Assembly (NCBI GenBank): GCA_017305935.1
Contig: JAFKJU010000017.1
Location: forward strand, 186,001-250,000
Direction: 5' to 3'
DNA length: 64,000 nucleotides
Source of the DNA: Hyphomicrobiales bacterium
GTDB lineage: Bacteria; Pseudomonadota; Alphaproteobacteria; Rhizobiales; Rhizobiaceae
The position numbers were made by a program, and so were the translations under genes. Shown piece by piece: positions 7,958 to 15,746 of the stretch. Position 1 is the stretch's first letter; every line of letters starts with the position of its first letter. The notes under the pieces are model-generated. The model made no database searches, was not told where the DNA came from, and saw only the letters and a program-made list of their open reading frames with translations.

Positions 7958-9208
7958 ATGAGCGAATTCGCCCACGATGCCGGTTTCAACACCAATCACC
8001 GCCTGAAGGATGCCCTGCTGCAACATCGCACGCTTTCCAGGGAAGGCCTGTCGGAACGGTTGTTCGGAGTGCTGTTCTCCGGCCTCGTCTACCCGCAGAT
8101 CTGGGAGGATCCCGACGTGGACATGGCGGCGATGGAACTCGGTGCCGGCCACCGCATGGTCACCATCGCGTCCGGCGGCTGCAATATGCTCGCCTATCTC
8201 AGCCGCCATCCGGCCCGCATCGATGTCGTCGACCTCAATCCGCATCACGTCGCGCTCAACCGGCTAAAGCTTGCCGCCTTCCGTTTCCTCCCGACCCACG
8301 GCGATGTCGTGCGTCAGTTCGGCATGGAAAACATCGCCAGCAACAGCCGCGCCTACGATACCTTCATCGCGCCGAAGCTCGACGTCGCCACCCGACGCTA
8401 CTGGAACGGCCGCACCAATGCTTTCGGCCGCCGCCGCATCGACGTCTTCAACCGCAACATCTACAAGACCGGCCTGCTCGGCCGCTTCATCGGCGCCGGC
8501 CATCTCGTCGCCCGCCTGTACGGCGTGCGCCTCTCGGAGATGATCGAGACGCGCTCGCTGCGCGAGCAGCGCCATTTCTTCGAGACCCGCGTCGCGCCGC
8601 TGTTCGACAAGCCGGCGATCCGCTGGCTCACCAGCCGCAAGAGCTCGCTGTTCGGTCTTGGTATTCCGCCGCAGCAGTTCGACGAGCTCGCCTCGCTCTC
8701 GGATGGCAAATCCCTTGCCCCGGTGCTGAAGGCCCGGCTTGAGAAGCTGAGCTGCCATTTTCCGCTGCGCGACAATTACTTCGCCTGGCAGGCCTATGCC
8801 CGGCGCTACCCGACCGGCGCGGAAGGCGCTCTGCCGACCTATCTCAAGCTCGAGCATTACGACGCCATCCGCGCCAATGCCGAGCGCGTCGAGGTGCACC
8901 ATGCCGGCTTCACCGAGCTTCTGGCGCAAAAGCCTGCCGAGAGCGTCGACCGTTTCGTACTGCTCGACGCCCAGGACTGGATGACGGACGGGCAGATCAA
9001 CGCCCTGTGGAGCGAGATCAGCCGCACGGCCGCTCCCGGCGCGCGCGTCATTTTCCGCACCGCCGCCGAAAAGAGCGTCATCGAAGGCCGCCTGTCGCAG
9101 GCGCTACGCGAGCGCTGGACCTATCTCGCCGAGCGTTCGGCCGAGCTGAACCTGCGCGACCGCTCCGCCATCTATGGCGGCTTCCATATCTACGAGAAGA
9201 CCGCCTGA
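7958..9208 (+). CDS. btaA: S-adenosylmethionine:diacylglycerol 3-amino-3-carboxypropyltransferase BtaA
   Basis: This is the first enzyme of betaine-lipid (DGTS) synthesis. It transfers the 3-amino-3-carboxypropyl group of SAM to diacylglycerol, forming diacylglycerylhomoserine at the membrane. The protein (416 residues, DUF3419) has the family N-terminal block RLFGVLFSGLVYPQIWEDP and a SAM-binding region MVTIASGGCNMLAYL followed by IDVVDLNPHHVALN. A later FVLLDAQDWM segment is also typical. The ATG at 7958 follows ACGGAGG. Its stop overlaps the btaB start (TGATG), so the pair is translationally coupled. A possible PHO box lies upstream. Confidence 0.93.
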   Translation: MSEFAHDAGFNTNHRLKDALLQHRTLSREGLSERLFGVLFSGLVYPQIWEDPDVDMAAMELGAGHRMVTIASGGCNMLAYLSRHPARIDVVDLNPHHVALNRLKLAAFRFLPTHGDVVRQFGMENIASNSRAYDTFIAPKLDVATRRYWNGRTNAFGRRRIDVFNRNIYKTGLLGRFIGAGHLVARLYGVRLSEMIETRSLREQRHFFETRVAPLFDKPAIRWLTSRKSSLFGLGIPPQQFDELASLSDGKSLAPVLKARLEKLSCHFPLRDNYFAWQAYARRYPTGAEGALPTYLKLEHYDAIRANAERVEVHHAGFTELLAQKPAESVDRFVLLDAQDWMTDGQINALWSEISRTAAPGARVIFRTAAEKSVIEGRLSQALRERWTYLAERSAELNLRDRSAIYGGFHIYEKTA

Positions 9209-9873
9209 TGACGCACACGGACGCCCATGCGCTGAGCATGGACCGGATGTATCGCTACCAGCGCCACATCTACGACCTGACCCGCAAATATTACCTGCTC
9301 GGCCGCGACGGCACGATCCGCCGCCTGGCGCCGCCGGCCGGGGGTACGGTGCTGGAAGTCGGCTGCGGCACTGGCCGCAACCTGCTTCTGGCCGCCCGTG
9401 CCTTCCCGCAGGCGCGGCTGTTCGGCCTCGATATTTCCGCACAGATGCTGGCGACCGCACGGCGCAATTTTTCCGGCAGCGTAACGACGCCGGACCTGCG
9501 TGTCGCGGATGCCTGCGCCTTCCGCGCCACAGATTTCGAGCAAGACGGTTTCGACCGGGTGCTGATCTCCTATGCCCTGTCGATGATCCCCGACTGGCCG
9601 GCGGCGATCGACTGCGCGCTGGCTGCGCTGAAACCCGGCGGCTCGCTGCATGTGGTCGATTTCGGCCAGCAGGAAGGCCTGCCTGGCTGGTTTGGCGCCG
9701 GCCTCAAGGCGTGGCTCAGGCGCTTCCATGTCACGCCGCGGGCCGACCTCAACGCCGTGCTGGCCGAGCGCGCCCGCTGCTGGAACGGCCGGCTGGAAAT
9801 CGAAAGCATCGGCGGCGGTTACGCCTGGCGGGCCATAATTCGCCTTCCGGCGGCTTATGGGCCTTGCAACTAA
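9208..9873 (+). CDS. btaB: Diacylglycerylhomoserine N-methyltransferase BtaB
   Basis: This is the second enzyme of DGTS synthesis, which methylates the homoserine amino group three times with SAM. It is a 221-residue class I methyltransferase with motif I VLEVGCGTGRNLLLAA, an acidic residue after strand 2 (FGLDISAQML), and post-motif LKPGGSLHVVDFG. The N-terminus MDRMYRYQRHIYDLTRKYYL is typical of BtaB. It starts in the 1-nt TGATG overlap with btaA. Together they allow replacement of phospholipids by phosphorus-free lipid under phosphate limitation. Confidence 0.92.
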   Translation: MTHTDAHALSMDRMYRYQRHIYDLTRKYYLLGRDGTIRRLAPPAGGTVLEVGCGTGRNLLLAARAFPQARLFGLDISAQMLATARRNFSGSVTTPDLRVADACAFRATDFEQDGFDRVLISYALSMIPDWPAAIDCALAALKPGGSLHVVDFGQQEGLPGWFGAGLKAWLRRFHVTPRADLNAVLAERARCWNGRLEIESIGGGYAWRAIIRLPAAYGPCN

Positions 9874-9983
9874 CCGAATTTTTACGTTGTTATGGTGAAG
9901 AAGAGGTTCACGCCTCTGGGGACATCGAATCACGGAACCGTTCAGTGGGCGCCAACCATCATGCCATGCTCTGTGGGATGCTC

Positions 9984-10766
9984 ATGCGACGGCTTGTTCT
10001 AGCGTTTTTCCCCCTCGCCCTCCTGCTTGCCGGCTGCACGTCGTCGAGCTACGACCTCATCGAAACAGCGGCGATCTCGCCGAAATTCCAGGACAAGGAT
10101 CCGCAGGATTTCGGCCCGAAGCATCCTCACAAGCACCCCATACACGGTATCGATGTCTCCAAATGGCAGGGCGATATCGAATGGGAAAAGGTGAAGGCAT
10201 CGGGCGTCTCCTTCGCCTTCATCAAGGCGACCGAAGGCAAGGACCGACTCGACCCGAAGTTTCATGAGTACTGGCAGCGCGCCGGCGCTGTCGGCATTCC
10301 TTATGCGCCCTATCACTTCTATTATTTCTGTTCCACTGCCGACGAGCAGGCCGACTGGTTCATCCGCAACGTTCCCAAGGCGGCGACGCGCCTGCCGCCG
10401 GTGCTGGACGTCGAATGGAACGGCGAGTCCAAGACCTGCACCACCCGTCCCGACCCTTCGACGGTGCGCAGCGAAATCAAGCGCTTCATGGACCGGCTGG
10501 AGGCCTATTACGGCAAGCGGCCGATCATCTACACCTCGGTCGACTTCCACCGCGACAATCTCGTCGGTTATTTCAGCGATTATTACTTCTGGGTTCGTTC
10601 CGTCGCAGCCCACCCGGAAAAAACCTATGCCGATCGCCGCTGGGCCTTCTGGCAATATACCTCGACGGCGGAGGTGCCCGGAATCAAGGGCAATACCGAC
10701 ATCAACGTCTTCGTCGGCTCGGTGAAGAACTGGAAGAAGTGGCTGGCCTCGGTCACCGCCTCCTGA
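9984..10766 (+). CDS. GH25 family lysozyme-like lipoprotein
   Basis: A muramidase-type glycoside hydrolase (260 residues) expected to cut beta-1,4 bonds of peptidoglycan. The lipoprotein signal MRRLVLAFFPLALLLAGC ends at Cys18. The GH25 domain begins with HGIDVSKWQGDIEW (conserved catalytic-site Asp), continues with FAFIKATEG and has the acidic pair in PVLDVEWNG. A late FWQYTSTAEVPGIKGNTDIN block completes the fold. The frame is open far upstream, but the ATG at 9984 has GGGAT 5 nt before it and gives a perfect lipoprotein signal; 9978 is an equivalent alternative. The context is other wall hydrolases. Confidence 0.9.
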   Translation: MRRLVLAFFPLALLLAGCTSSSYDLIETAAISPKFQDKDPQDFGPKHPHKHPIHGIDVSKWQGDIEWEKVKASGVSFAFIKATEGKDRLDPKFHEYWQRAGAVGIPYAPYHFYYFCSTADEQADWFIRNVPKAATRLPPVLDVEWNGESKTCTTRPDPSTVRSEIKRFMDRLEAYYGKRPIIYTSVDFHRDNLVGYFSDYYFWVRSVAAHPEKTYADRRWAFWQYTSTAEVPGIKGNTDINVFVGSVKNWKKWLASVTAS

Positions 10767-10876
10767 CCGGTTTTCCGTCGGCACCACGTTAAAACACCGC
10801 CATCGCCGGCCGGTTTCTTGCTTCCGTCACAATGTTCTGAAAAGCCGGCACACGAAAACAACAAAAGGATTGTCGC

Positions 10877-12067
10877 ATGAATTCTCGTCTCGTCCGCCGT
10901 TTCGGTCTCGCGCTCGCTCTCGGAACGCTTCTGGCCTCGACAGCCTCGGCCGAACAATGCGGCGGCGATCTCTCCGCCTTCCTGGCCGGTGTCAAGACGG
11001 AAGCCATCGCCAAGGGCCTGTCCGCCGAAGCCGCCGACAAGGCGCTGGCCGGCGCACAGATCGACCAGAAGGTCTTGTCGCGCGACCGCGCCCAGGGCGT
11101 CTTCCGCCAGACCTTCACCGAATTCTCCCAGCGCACAGTCTCCAAGGCGCGCCTTGATCTCGGCGCCAAGAAGATCAAGGAATATGCCTCGGTCTTCAAG
11201 CGCGCCGAGGACGAATTCGGCGTACCCGCCGGCGTCATCACCGCCTTCTGGGCGATGGAAACCGATTTCGGCGCCGTGCAGGGCGATTTCAACACCCGCA
11301 ACGCGCTGGTGACCCTTTCGCATGATTGCCGCCGCCCGGAACTGTTCCGGCCGCAGCTCATCGCCCTGATCGAGATGGTGCAGCGCGGCGACCTCGACCC
11401 GCAGACCAATACCGGCGCCTGGGCCGGCGAGATCGGCCAGGTGCAGATGCTGCCCAAGGACATCATCGCCTTCGGCGTCGATGGTGACGGTGACGGCCAC
11501 GAGAGCCTGAAGACCAGCGCGCCGGACGCGATCATGACCGCCGCCAAGTTCATCCAGCATCTCGGCTTCAAGCGCGGCGAGCCGTGGATCCAGGAAGTGA
11601 CGCTGCCGAAGGAATTGCCCTTCGAGAAATCCGGCCTCGGCGGCACGATGACCGCAGGCGAATGGTTCGCGCTCGGCGTCAAGCCGCGCGAAGGCAATAC
11701 CCGTTTCTCGTCTCTGGCCGCCTCGCTGGTGCTGCCGCAAGGCCGCAACGGCCCGGCCTTCATCGCCTATCCGAACTTCAACATCTATCTGGAATGGAAC
11801 AAGTCGTTCATCTACACGACCTCCGCGGCCTATTTCGCCACGCGCCTGATGGGCGCCGAGCCCTATCTCAAGGGAAGCCCGGAGCAGGGCCTTAGCGCCG
11901 ACGACATGAAGGGCCTACAGACCAAGCTGCAGCAGCGCGGCCATGATGTCGGTGAAATCGACGGCATCCTCGGATCGGGCACACGCGTCGCCATCCAGAA
12001 GGAACAGCAACGCCTCGGCATGGCCGCCGACGGCTGGGCGACACCGGCGCTGCTCAACGCGCTTTGA
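10877..12067 (+). CDS. Lytic murein transglycosylase, MltB family, with peptidoglycan-binding domain
   Basis: A secreted wall-degrading enzyme of 396 residues. A Sec signal peptide ends near TASAEQ (about residue 25). The MltB-type SLT_2 domain (about 30-320) has the catalytic glutamate in FWAMETDFGAVQGDF and the family block AGEIGQVQMLPKDI, plus a DGDGDG turn. A PG_binding_1 domain (about 335-395, LQTKLQQRGHDVGEIDGILG) anchors it to peptidoglycan. There is no lipobox, so it is probably periplasmic and soluble. It follows the GH25 gene by 110 nt on the same strand; a RIME-like repeat follows it. Confidence 0.9.
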   Translation: MNSRLVRRFGLALALGTLLASTASAEQCGGDLSAFLAGVKTEAIAKGLSAEAADKALAGAQIDQKVLSRDRAQGVFRQTFTEFSQRTVSKARLDLGAKKIKEYASVFKRAEDEFGVPAGVITAFWAMETDFGAVQGDFNTRNALVTLSHDCRRPELFRPQLIALIEMVQRGDLDPQTNTGAWAGEIGQVQMLPKDIIAFGVDGDGDGHESLKTSAPDAIMTAAKFIQHLGFKRGEPWIQEVTLPKELPFEKSGLGGTMTAGEWFALGVKPREGNTRFSSLAASLVLPQGRNGPAFIAYPNFNIYLEWNKSFIYTTSAAYFATRLMGAEPYLKGSPEQGLSADDMKGLQTKLQQRGHDVGEIDGILGSGTRVAIQKEQQRLGMAADGWATPALLNAL

Positions 12068-12109
12068 ACGGCGCAGCCGCGTGATCCGAAGTGGGGGCAA
12101 TCACATTTG

Positions 12110-12160
12110 CCCTCATCCGGCCTGCCAGCTTCTCCTTGGCTGCGGGGCGAAGGGCTATAC
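12110..12160. repeat. RIME-type intergenic repeat, degenerate copy
   Basis: The block CCCTCATCCGGCCTGCCAGC, then TTCTCC and GGGGCGAAGGG, matches the core of the larger element at 43081-43217 and of the copy at 60352-60423. It forms an imperfect hairpin and resembles the Rhizobium-specific intergenic mosaic elements. The rest of the 241-nt gap before the next gene has no recognisable feature. Confidence 0.65.
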
Positions 12161-12308
12161 TGTGCCGTTCTCACAAATCGGTGACCCAGTGCGGGGCAAA
12201 TACCGACTGCCCCGCCAAAGCTGGACAAAGCTTTGTCTCCATAACAAGAATCGGGTGGCTCTCCATCGGCCGACATCCTAAGCACGATTCCGTTCAGGAG
12301 GAATCGCC

Positions 12309-13223
12309 ATGGCCGCCGTCACCGCCCCCCGCATGAATGCCATGACATGGGGCCTGCTGTTGCTGCTCGGCTTCATCTGGGGCGGCTCGTTCTTTTTCGC
12401 CCGAGTGGCCGTTCAGCATATCCCGCCGTTCACGCTGGTCTTCCTGCGCCTGTTTCTCGCCGCTCTTGCCCTGCATGTCTATCTGCACGGCGCCCATGAC
12501 CTTTATGGCTGCCTGCGCCGCCGCTGGCGCGAATTCGCCATCCTCGGCCTGATCAACAATGCCCTGCCGCATGTGCTGATCTTCACCGGCCAGACACAGA
12601 TCGGCGCCGGCCTCGCCTCGATCCTCAATGCCACCACGCCGATCTGGACGGTGCTGGTCGCCAATAGCTTTACCTCGGATGAAAAGCTGACAGGCCAGAA
12701 GCTTGCCGGCTGTGTGCTGGGCCTGTTGGGCACGGCGGTGCTGATCGGCCCCGGCGCGCTCGCCCGGAGCGACATTCCCTTCTGGGCGCTGGCGCTGCCG
12801 GTTCTCGCCGCCATTTCCTATGGCGTCGCCGCGACCTATGGCAAGCATTTCCGTGGACTGCCCGCCCCGGTCACTGCAGCCGGGCAACTGACCTTTTCCT
12901 CGTTGATGATGCTGCCAGCTTGCCTCGTCATCGACAGCCCCTGGACCCTGCCGATGCCGCCACTCGACGTCATCATGGCGGTACTGGGCCTGGCGCTGCT
13001 TTCCACCGCCTTCGCCTATATCCTGTTCTTCCGCATCATGAGCCTTGCGGGCGCCACCAATGCGTCGCTGGTGACGCTGGTGGTGCCGCCCGGCGCCATC
13101 CTCCTCGGCGCCGTCTTCCTGGACGAGCGGCTGGGATGGGGAGACATGGCCGGCATGGCGCTGATCGGCGCCGGCCTGATCGTGCTCGATGGCCGACTCG
13201 CCGGTGGGTTGCGCCGCGCCTGA
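12309..13223 (+). CDS. DMT-superfamily transporter (EamA family)
   Basis: An inner-membrane protein of 304 residues with about ten hydrophobic helices in two EamA repeats (about 12-145 and 160-295). The start MNAMTWGLLLLLGFIWGGSF and the second-repeat end SLVTLVVPPGAILLGAVFLDERLG are family hallmarks. Such proteins are usually efflux carriers for amino acids or metabolites; the substrate is unknown. A GGAGGAAT site precedes the ATG. It has no obvious operon partner. Confidence 0.85.
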   Translation: MAAVTAPRMNAMTWGLLLLLGFIWGGSFFFARVAVQHIPPFTLVFLRLFLAALALHVYLHGAHDLYGCLRRRWREFAILGLINNALPHVLIFTGQTQIGAGLASILNATTPIWTVLVANSFTSDEKLTGQKLAGCVLGLLGTAVLIGPGALARSDIPFWALALPVLAAISYGVAATYGKHFRGLPAPVTAAGQLTFSSLMMLPACLVIDSPWTLPMPPLDVIMAVLGLALLSTAFAYILFFRIMSLAGATNASLVTLVVPPGAILLGAVFLDERLGWGDMAGMALIGAGLIVLDGRLAGGLRRA

Positions 13224-13514
13224 ACAAAAAGCTTGCGGCCGCAACTCAGCTCCTAAACATAAGCTTTTGATTCCAATTGAAAATTCAGCGCATCGCCCTG
13301 TGGATAACCAGATGATTCAGGGACGTTTCGCCGCCTTCACCAAGTGTAAATCAATCCAAATAAAGCGTGAATTTTTTTCGTCTTAAATTCCATGGACTTA
13401 CTCGACAATTGCTGCGGGAATCCCTGATTCCTTTCGCAATGCAGCATGGAAAAGGCTTTTCGCCCGACATATTTCAGACATATGTTTTAACGGTCAACGC
13501 AAGGAGGCACACAA

Positions 13515-13592
13515 ATGGGACTTACGTACTCTTTCAATGTCCTTCTGGTCGGTGCAGCGATTGCATTCATCGGGGCCATGCTTTTCATCTGA
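13515..13592 (+). CDS. Putative 25-residue single-pass membrane protein
   Basis: A very short frame, MGLTYSFNVLLVGAAIAFIG followed by AMLFI, begins 8 nt after a perfect AAGGAGG (13501-13507). Almost the whole product after residue 7 is one uninterrupted hydrophobic segment long enough to span the membrane, and it ends with TGA right after it. It lies in an AT-richer 475-nt gap between the exporter gene and metF, and a strong bidirectional terminator follows at 13663. I do not recognise the family; small hydrophobic proteins like this often act as membrane stress or regulatory peptides. The 290 nt upstream (13224-13514) hold no other gene. Confidence 0.6.
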   Translation: MGLTYSFNVLLVGAAIAFIGAMLFI

Positions 13593-13662
13593 AAGGCCCG
13601 CATTGTCGGGTCATGGCTGTCGTTAATGACTTTGGACCCATTCGTACCACTCTAAGCACGAC

Positions 13663-13691
13663 AAACGCATGGCGGACCCCGCCATGCGTTT
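13663..13691. terminator. Bidirectional terminator between the small ORF and metF
   Basis: A perfect 13-bp stem (AAACGCATGGCGG with CCGCCATGCGTTT) with a 3-nt loop is flanked by TCACTTT on the plus side. It lies between convergent units: the short plus-strand gene and the minus-strand metF, whose stop is at 13699. Confidence 0.85.
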
Positions 13692-13698
13692 CACTTTA

Positions 13699-14604
13699 TC
13701 AGGCGGCTGCACCGGCAGCAGTGCTTGCCGGGCGCAGGCCGAGCATGCGCAGGGCGCGGTTCGTCAGCGGCGCACGGTTCATCGTATAGATATGGAATTC
13801 ATGGATGCCGCGGCGATAGAGATCGGCCATCTGCTCGGCCGCCAGTTCCGCGGCCACTGTGGCGCGGGCCGCCGGGTCAGCGTCGAGATGCGCCAGGCGG
13901 GCATCGATTGCAGCGGGAATGCCCGCCCCGCAGGCGCCGGCGAAACGCTTGAGCTGCTGCAGGTTCTGGATCGGCATGATGCCGGGCACCACCGGAATAC
14001 GGATGTCGGCGGCGCGCACCTTCTCCAGGTAACGCTCGAACTGGTCGTTGTCGAAAAAGAACTGGGTCAGCGCCCGTGTCGCACCGGCATCGACCTTTCG
14101 CTTCAGCATATCGATATCGGCGGCGACATCGGCGCTTTCCGGATGCTTTTCCGGATAGGCAGAGACGGAGATCTCGAAATCGTCGATCGCCCGCAGACCG
14201 GCCACCAGCTCGGCGGCATTGGCATAACCGCCGGGATGCGGCCGGTAGGCGGCGCCGGCGCCATCCGGTGGGTCGCCGCGCAGGGCCACGAAATGACGCA
14301 CGCCGATGCGGCGGAAATCATCCACCACTTGCGCCACCTCCTCGCGCGTCGCGCCGACGCAGGTGAGATGCGAAGCGGTGCTGAGCGACGTATGACGTAG
14401 CAGGCGCTCGACGGTGCTGCGCGTCGGCTCGCGGGTCGAGCCGCCCGCCCCATATGTCACGGAGACGAATTCCGGCTGCCATGCGGCCAGTTCATCGACG
14501 GTGGACCACAATTGCCCCGCCATTTCCTCGGATTTCGGCGGAAAGAATTCGAACGACAGTCGAATTCGGGCAGCGTCAGACGAAGAAAGAAGGGGCTGGG
14601 ACAT
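13699..14604 (-). CDS. metF: 5,10-methylenetetrahydrofolate reductase
   Basis: A flavoprotein of 301 residues that reduces methylene-THF to 5-methyl-THF, the methyl donor for methionine synthase. It has the MetF N-terminus LSFEFFPPKSEEM with the catalytic-site glutamate, VSVTYGAGGS, ALRGDPP (FAD/folate site) and TQFFFDNDQFERYLEK, ending with HIYTMNRA. It is a normal bacterial single-domain length. It starts 1 nt after the stop of the ArsR-methyltransferase gene, so it lies in one operon under the palindrome at 15621-15640, which links methionine-cycle enzyme level to that regulator. Confidence 0.95.
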   Translation of the reverse strand: MSQPLLSSSDAARIRLSFEFFPPKSEEMAGQLWSTVDELAAWQPEFVSVTYGAGGSTREPTRSTVERLLRHTSLSTASHLTCVGATREEVAQVVDDFRRIGVRHFVALRGDPPDGAGAAYRPHPGGYANAAELVAGLRAIDDFEISVSAYPEKHPESADVAADIDMLKRKVDAGATRALTQFFFDNDQFERYLEKVRAADIRIPVVPGIMPIQNLQQLKRFAGACGAGIPAAIDARLAHLDADPAARATVAAELAAEQMADLYRRGIHEFHIYTMNRAPLTNRALRMLGLRPASTAAGAAA

Positions 14605-14605
14605 G

Positions 14606-15604
14606 TTAGCTCCTGTCAGGACTGGAAGAAACGGAATGCGACGGCCGGCGATCCTGCGCCAGCCAGATGGTGACGGTGAGCCCGCCCTGCCCGCCCGAAG
14701 GCAGGTCGACGGCGCGCACCAGGTCGAGACCGGCCCGCTTCAGCCAGTCGGCCATGGTCTGGTGCGAGAAGCCGAGGCGGACATGGGCATGCTCGTCGCG
14801 CAGATGGTCGAGCGTGTGCGGCGCGAGGTCGATGATGACAAGCCGGCCGCCGGGTTTCAGCATCCGCGCCGCTTCAGCCACCGCCAGTTCGGGCTGATCG
14901 AGGAAATGCAGCACCTGATGGACGGTTACCAGATCGTATTCATTGCCGTCATAGGCGAGATTGAGAATATCGCCATGGCGCACCGCCGCCTTGCTGACGC
15001 CGGCACGGTCGAGATTGGCGCGCGCCACCGACAGCATGTCGCGGCTGGTGTCGATGCCGAGCGCCCGGTCGTAATAGGGCTCCAGCAGTTCGAGGATACG
15101 GCCCGTGCCGGTGCCGAGATCGAGCAGCGCCCCGACCGGGCGCTTTCCGATCTGTTCGACCAGCGCCGCATCGATGTCGGCGTCGCTGACATGCAGGCGG
15201 CGCAGTTCGTCCCATTCGGAGGCGTTGCGGCTGAAATAGGCCTGCGCCCGCTCCGAACGCTGGCGCTTGACCGCCGCCAGTCGCTCGCCGTCCCGTTGCA
15301 GCACGCTGTCGCCGGGCGCAGTGGCAGCGAGGATGGTGCGGGCCAGCGCTGCGGCGCTGGCATCGCGGCGGAAGCCGAAATAGGCCCAGGCGCCCTCCTG
15401 GTAACGATCGACGATGCCCGCTTCCGCCAGAAGCTTCAGGTGACGGGAAATGCGCGGCTGCGACTGGCCGAGGATCTCGGTGAGATCGGAGACGGTGAGG
15501 TCGCCCTCGGCGAGCAGCGCCAGCAGGCGCAGCCGCGTCGGCTCGGCCGCCGCCTTCAGAATATCCACCAGATTGTCCAGCCCGAAGGTCGTCAGCTTCT
15601 TCAT
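14606..15604 (-). CDS. ArsR-family regulator fused to a SAM-dependent methyltransferase domain (SahR-like)
   Basis: A two-domain protein of 332 residues. The N-terminal ArsR winged helix (about 10-95) has AAEPTRLRLLALLAEGDLTV and the recognition helix QSQPRISRHLKLL. The C-terminal class I methyltransferase fold (about 140-310) keeps an intact SAM loop LLDLGTGTGRILELL and LKPGGRLVIIDLAPH. It heads the metF operon and has a perfect palindrome 16 nt before its start. In proteobacterial methionine regulons ArsR proteins of the SahR/SamR type sense SAH or SAM; I infer that this one does too and is autoregulated. Whether the methyltransferase domain is catalytic or only a ligand sensor is open. Confidence 0.85.
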   Translation of the reverse strand: MKKLTTFGLDNLVDILKAAAEPTRLRLLALLAEGDLTVSDLTEILGQSQPRISRHLKLLAEAGIVDRYQEGAWAYFGFRRDASAAALARTILAATAPGDSVLQRDGERLAAVKRQRSERAQAYFSRNASEWDELRRLHVSDADIDAALVEQIGKRPVGALLDLGTGTGRILELLEPYYDRALGIDTSRDMLSVARANLDRAGVSKAAVRHGDILNLAYDGNEYDLVTVHQVLHFLDQPELAVAEAARMLKPGGRLVIIDLAPHTLDHLRDEHAHVRLGFSHQTMADWLKRAGLDLVRAVDLPSGGQGGLTVTIWLAQDRRPSHSVSSSPDRS

Positions 15605-15620
15605 CTTTCATCCAATCAAG

Positions 15621-15640
15621 ACATAAAGATATCTTTATGT
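15621..15640 (-). promoter_or_regulatory. Perfect 20-bp palindromic operator of the regulator-metF operon
   Basis: ACATAAAGATATCTTTATGT is a perfect 20-bp palindrome, AT-rich in a GC-rich background, 16 nt upstream of the ArsR-methyltransferase start. ArsR/SahR-type regulators bind such 18-20 bp palindromes. The position would occlude the promoter or transcription start, implying repression. Confidence 0.8.
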
Positions 15641-15695
15641 GATTAATTCACGATACGCAAGAGGGAATTCCCCGCCTTGCCATGGTGCCCATAAC

Positions 15696-15721
15696 AAAAA
15701 ACCCCGGCAAGGCCGGGGTTT
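15696..15721 (-). terminator. Intrinsic terminator of ettA
   Basis: A stem of 8-10 bp (ACCCCGGC 15701-15708 with GCCGGGGT 15712-15719) has a 3-nt loop and, on the minus strand, is followed by six T residues. It lies 26 nt beyond the ettA stop. Confidence 0.88.
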
Positions 15722-15746
15722 CGTTTCGATGCGCTGCAAGCGCCGC

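Noticed and set aside
13299-13307. A perfect DnaA-box 9-mer (TTATCCACA on the minus strand) in a gene-free AT-richer region
   Set aside because: It is single, and a given 9-mer on either strand is expected about once in two windows of this size. No box cluster, AT-rich unwinding element or replication gene is nearby.
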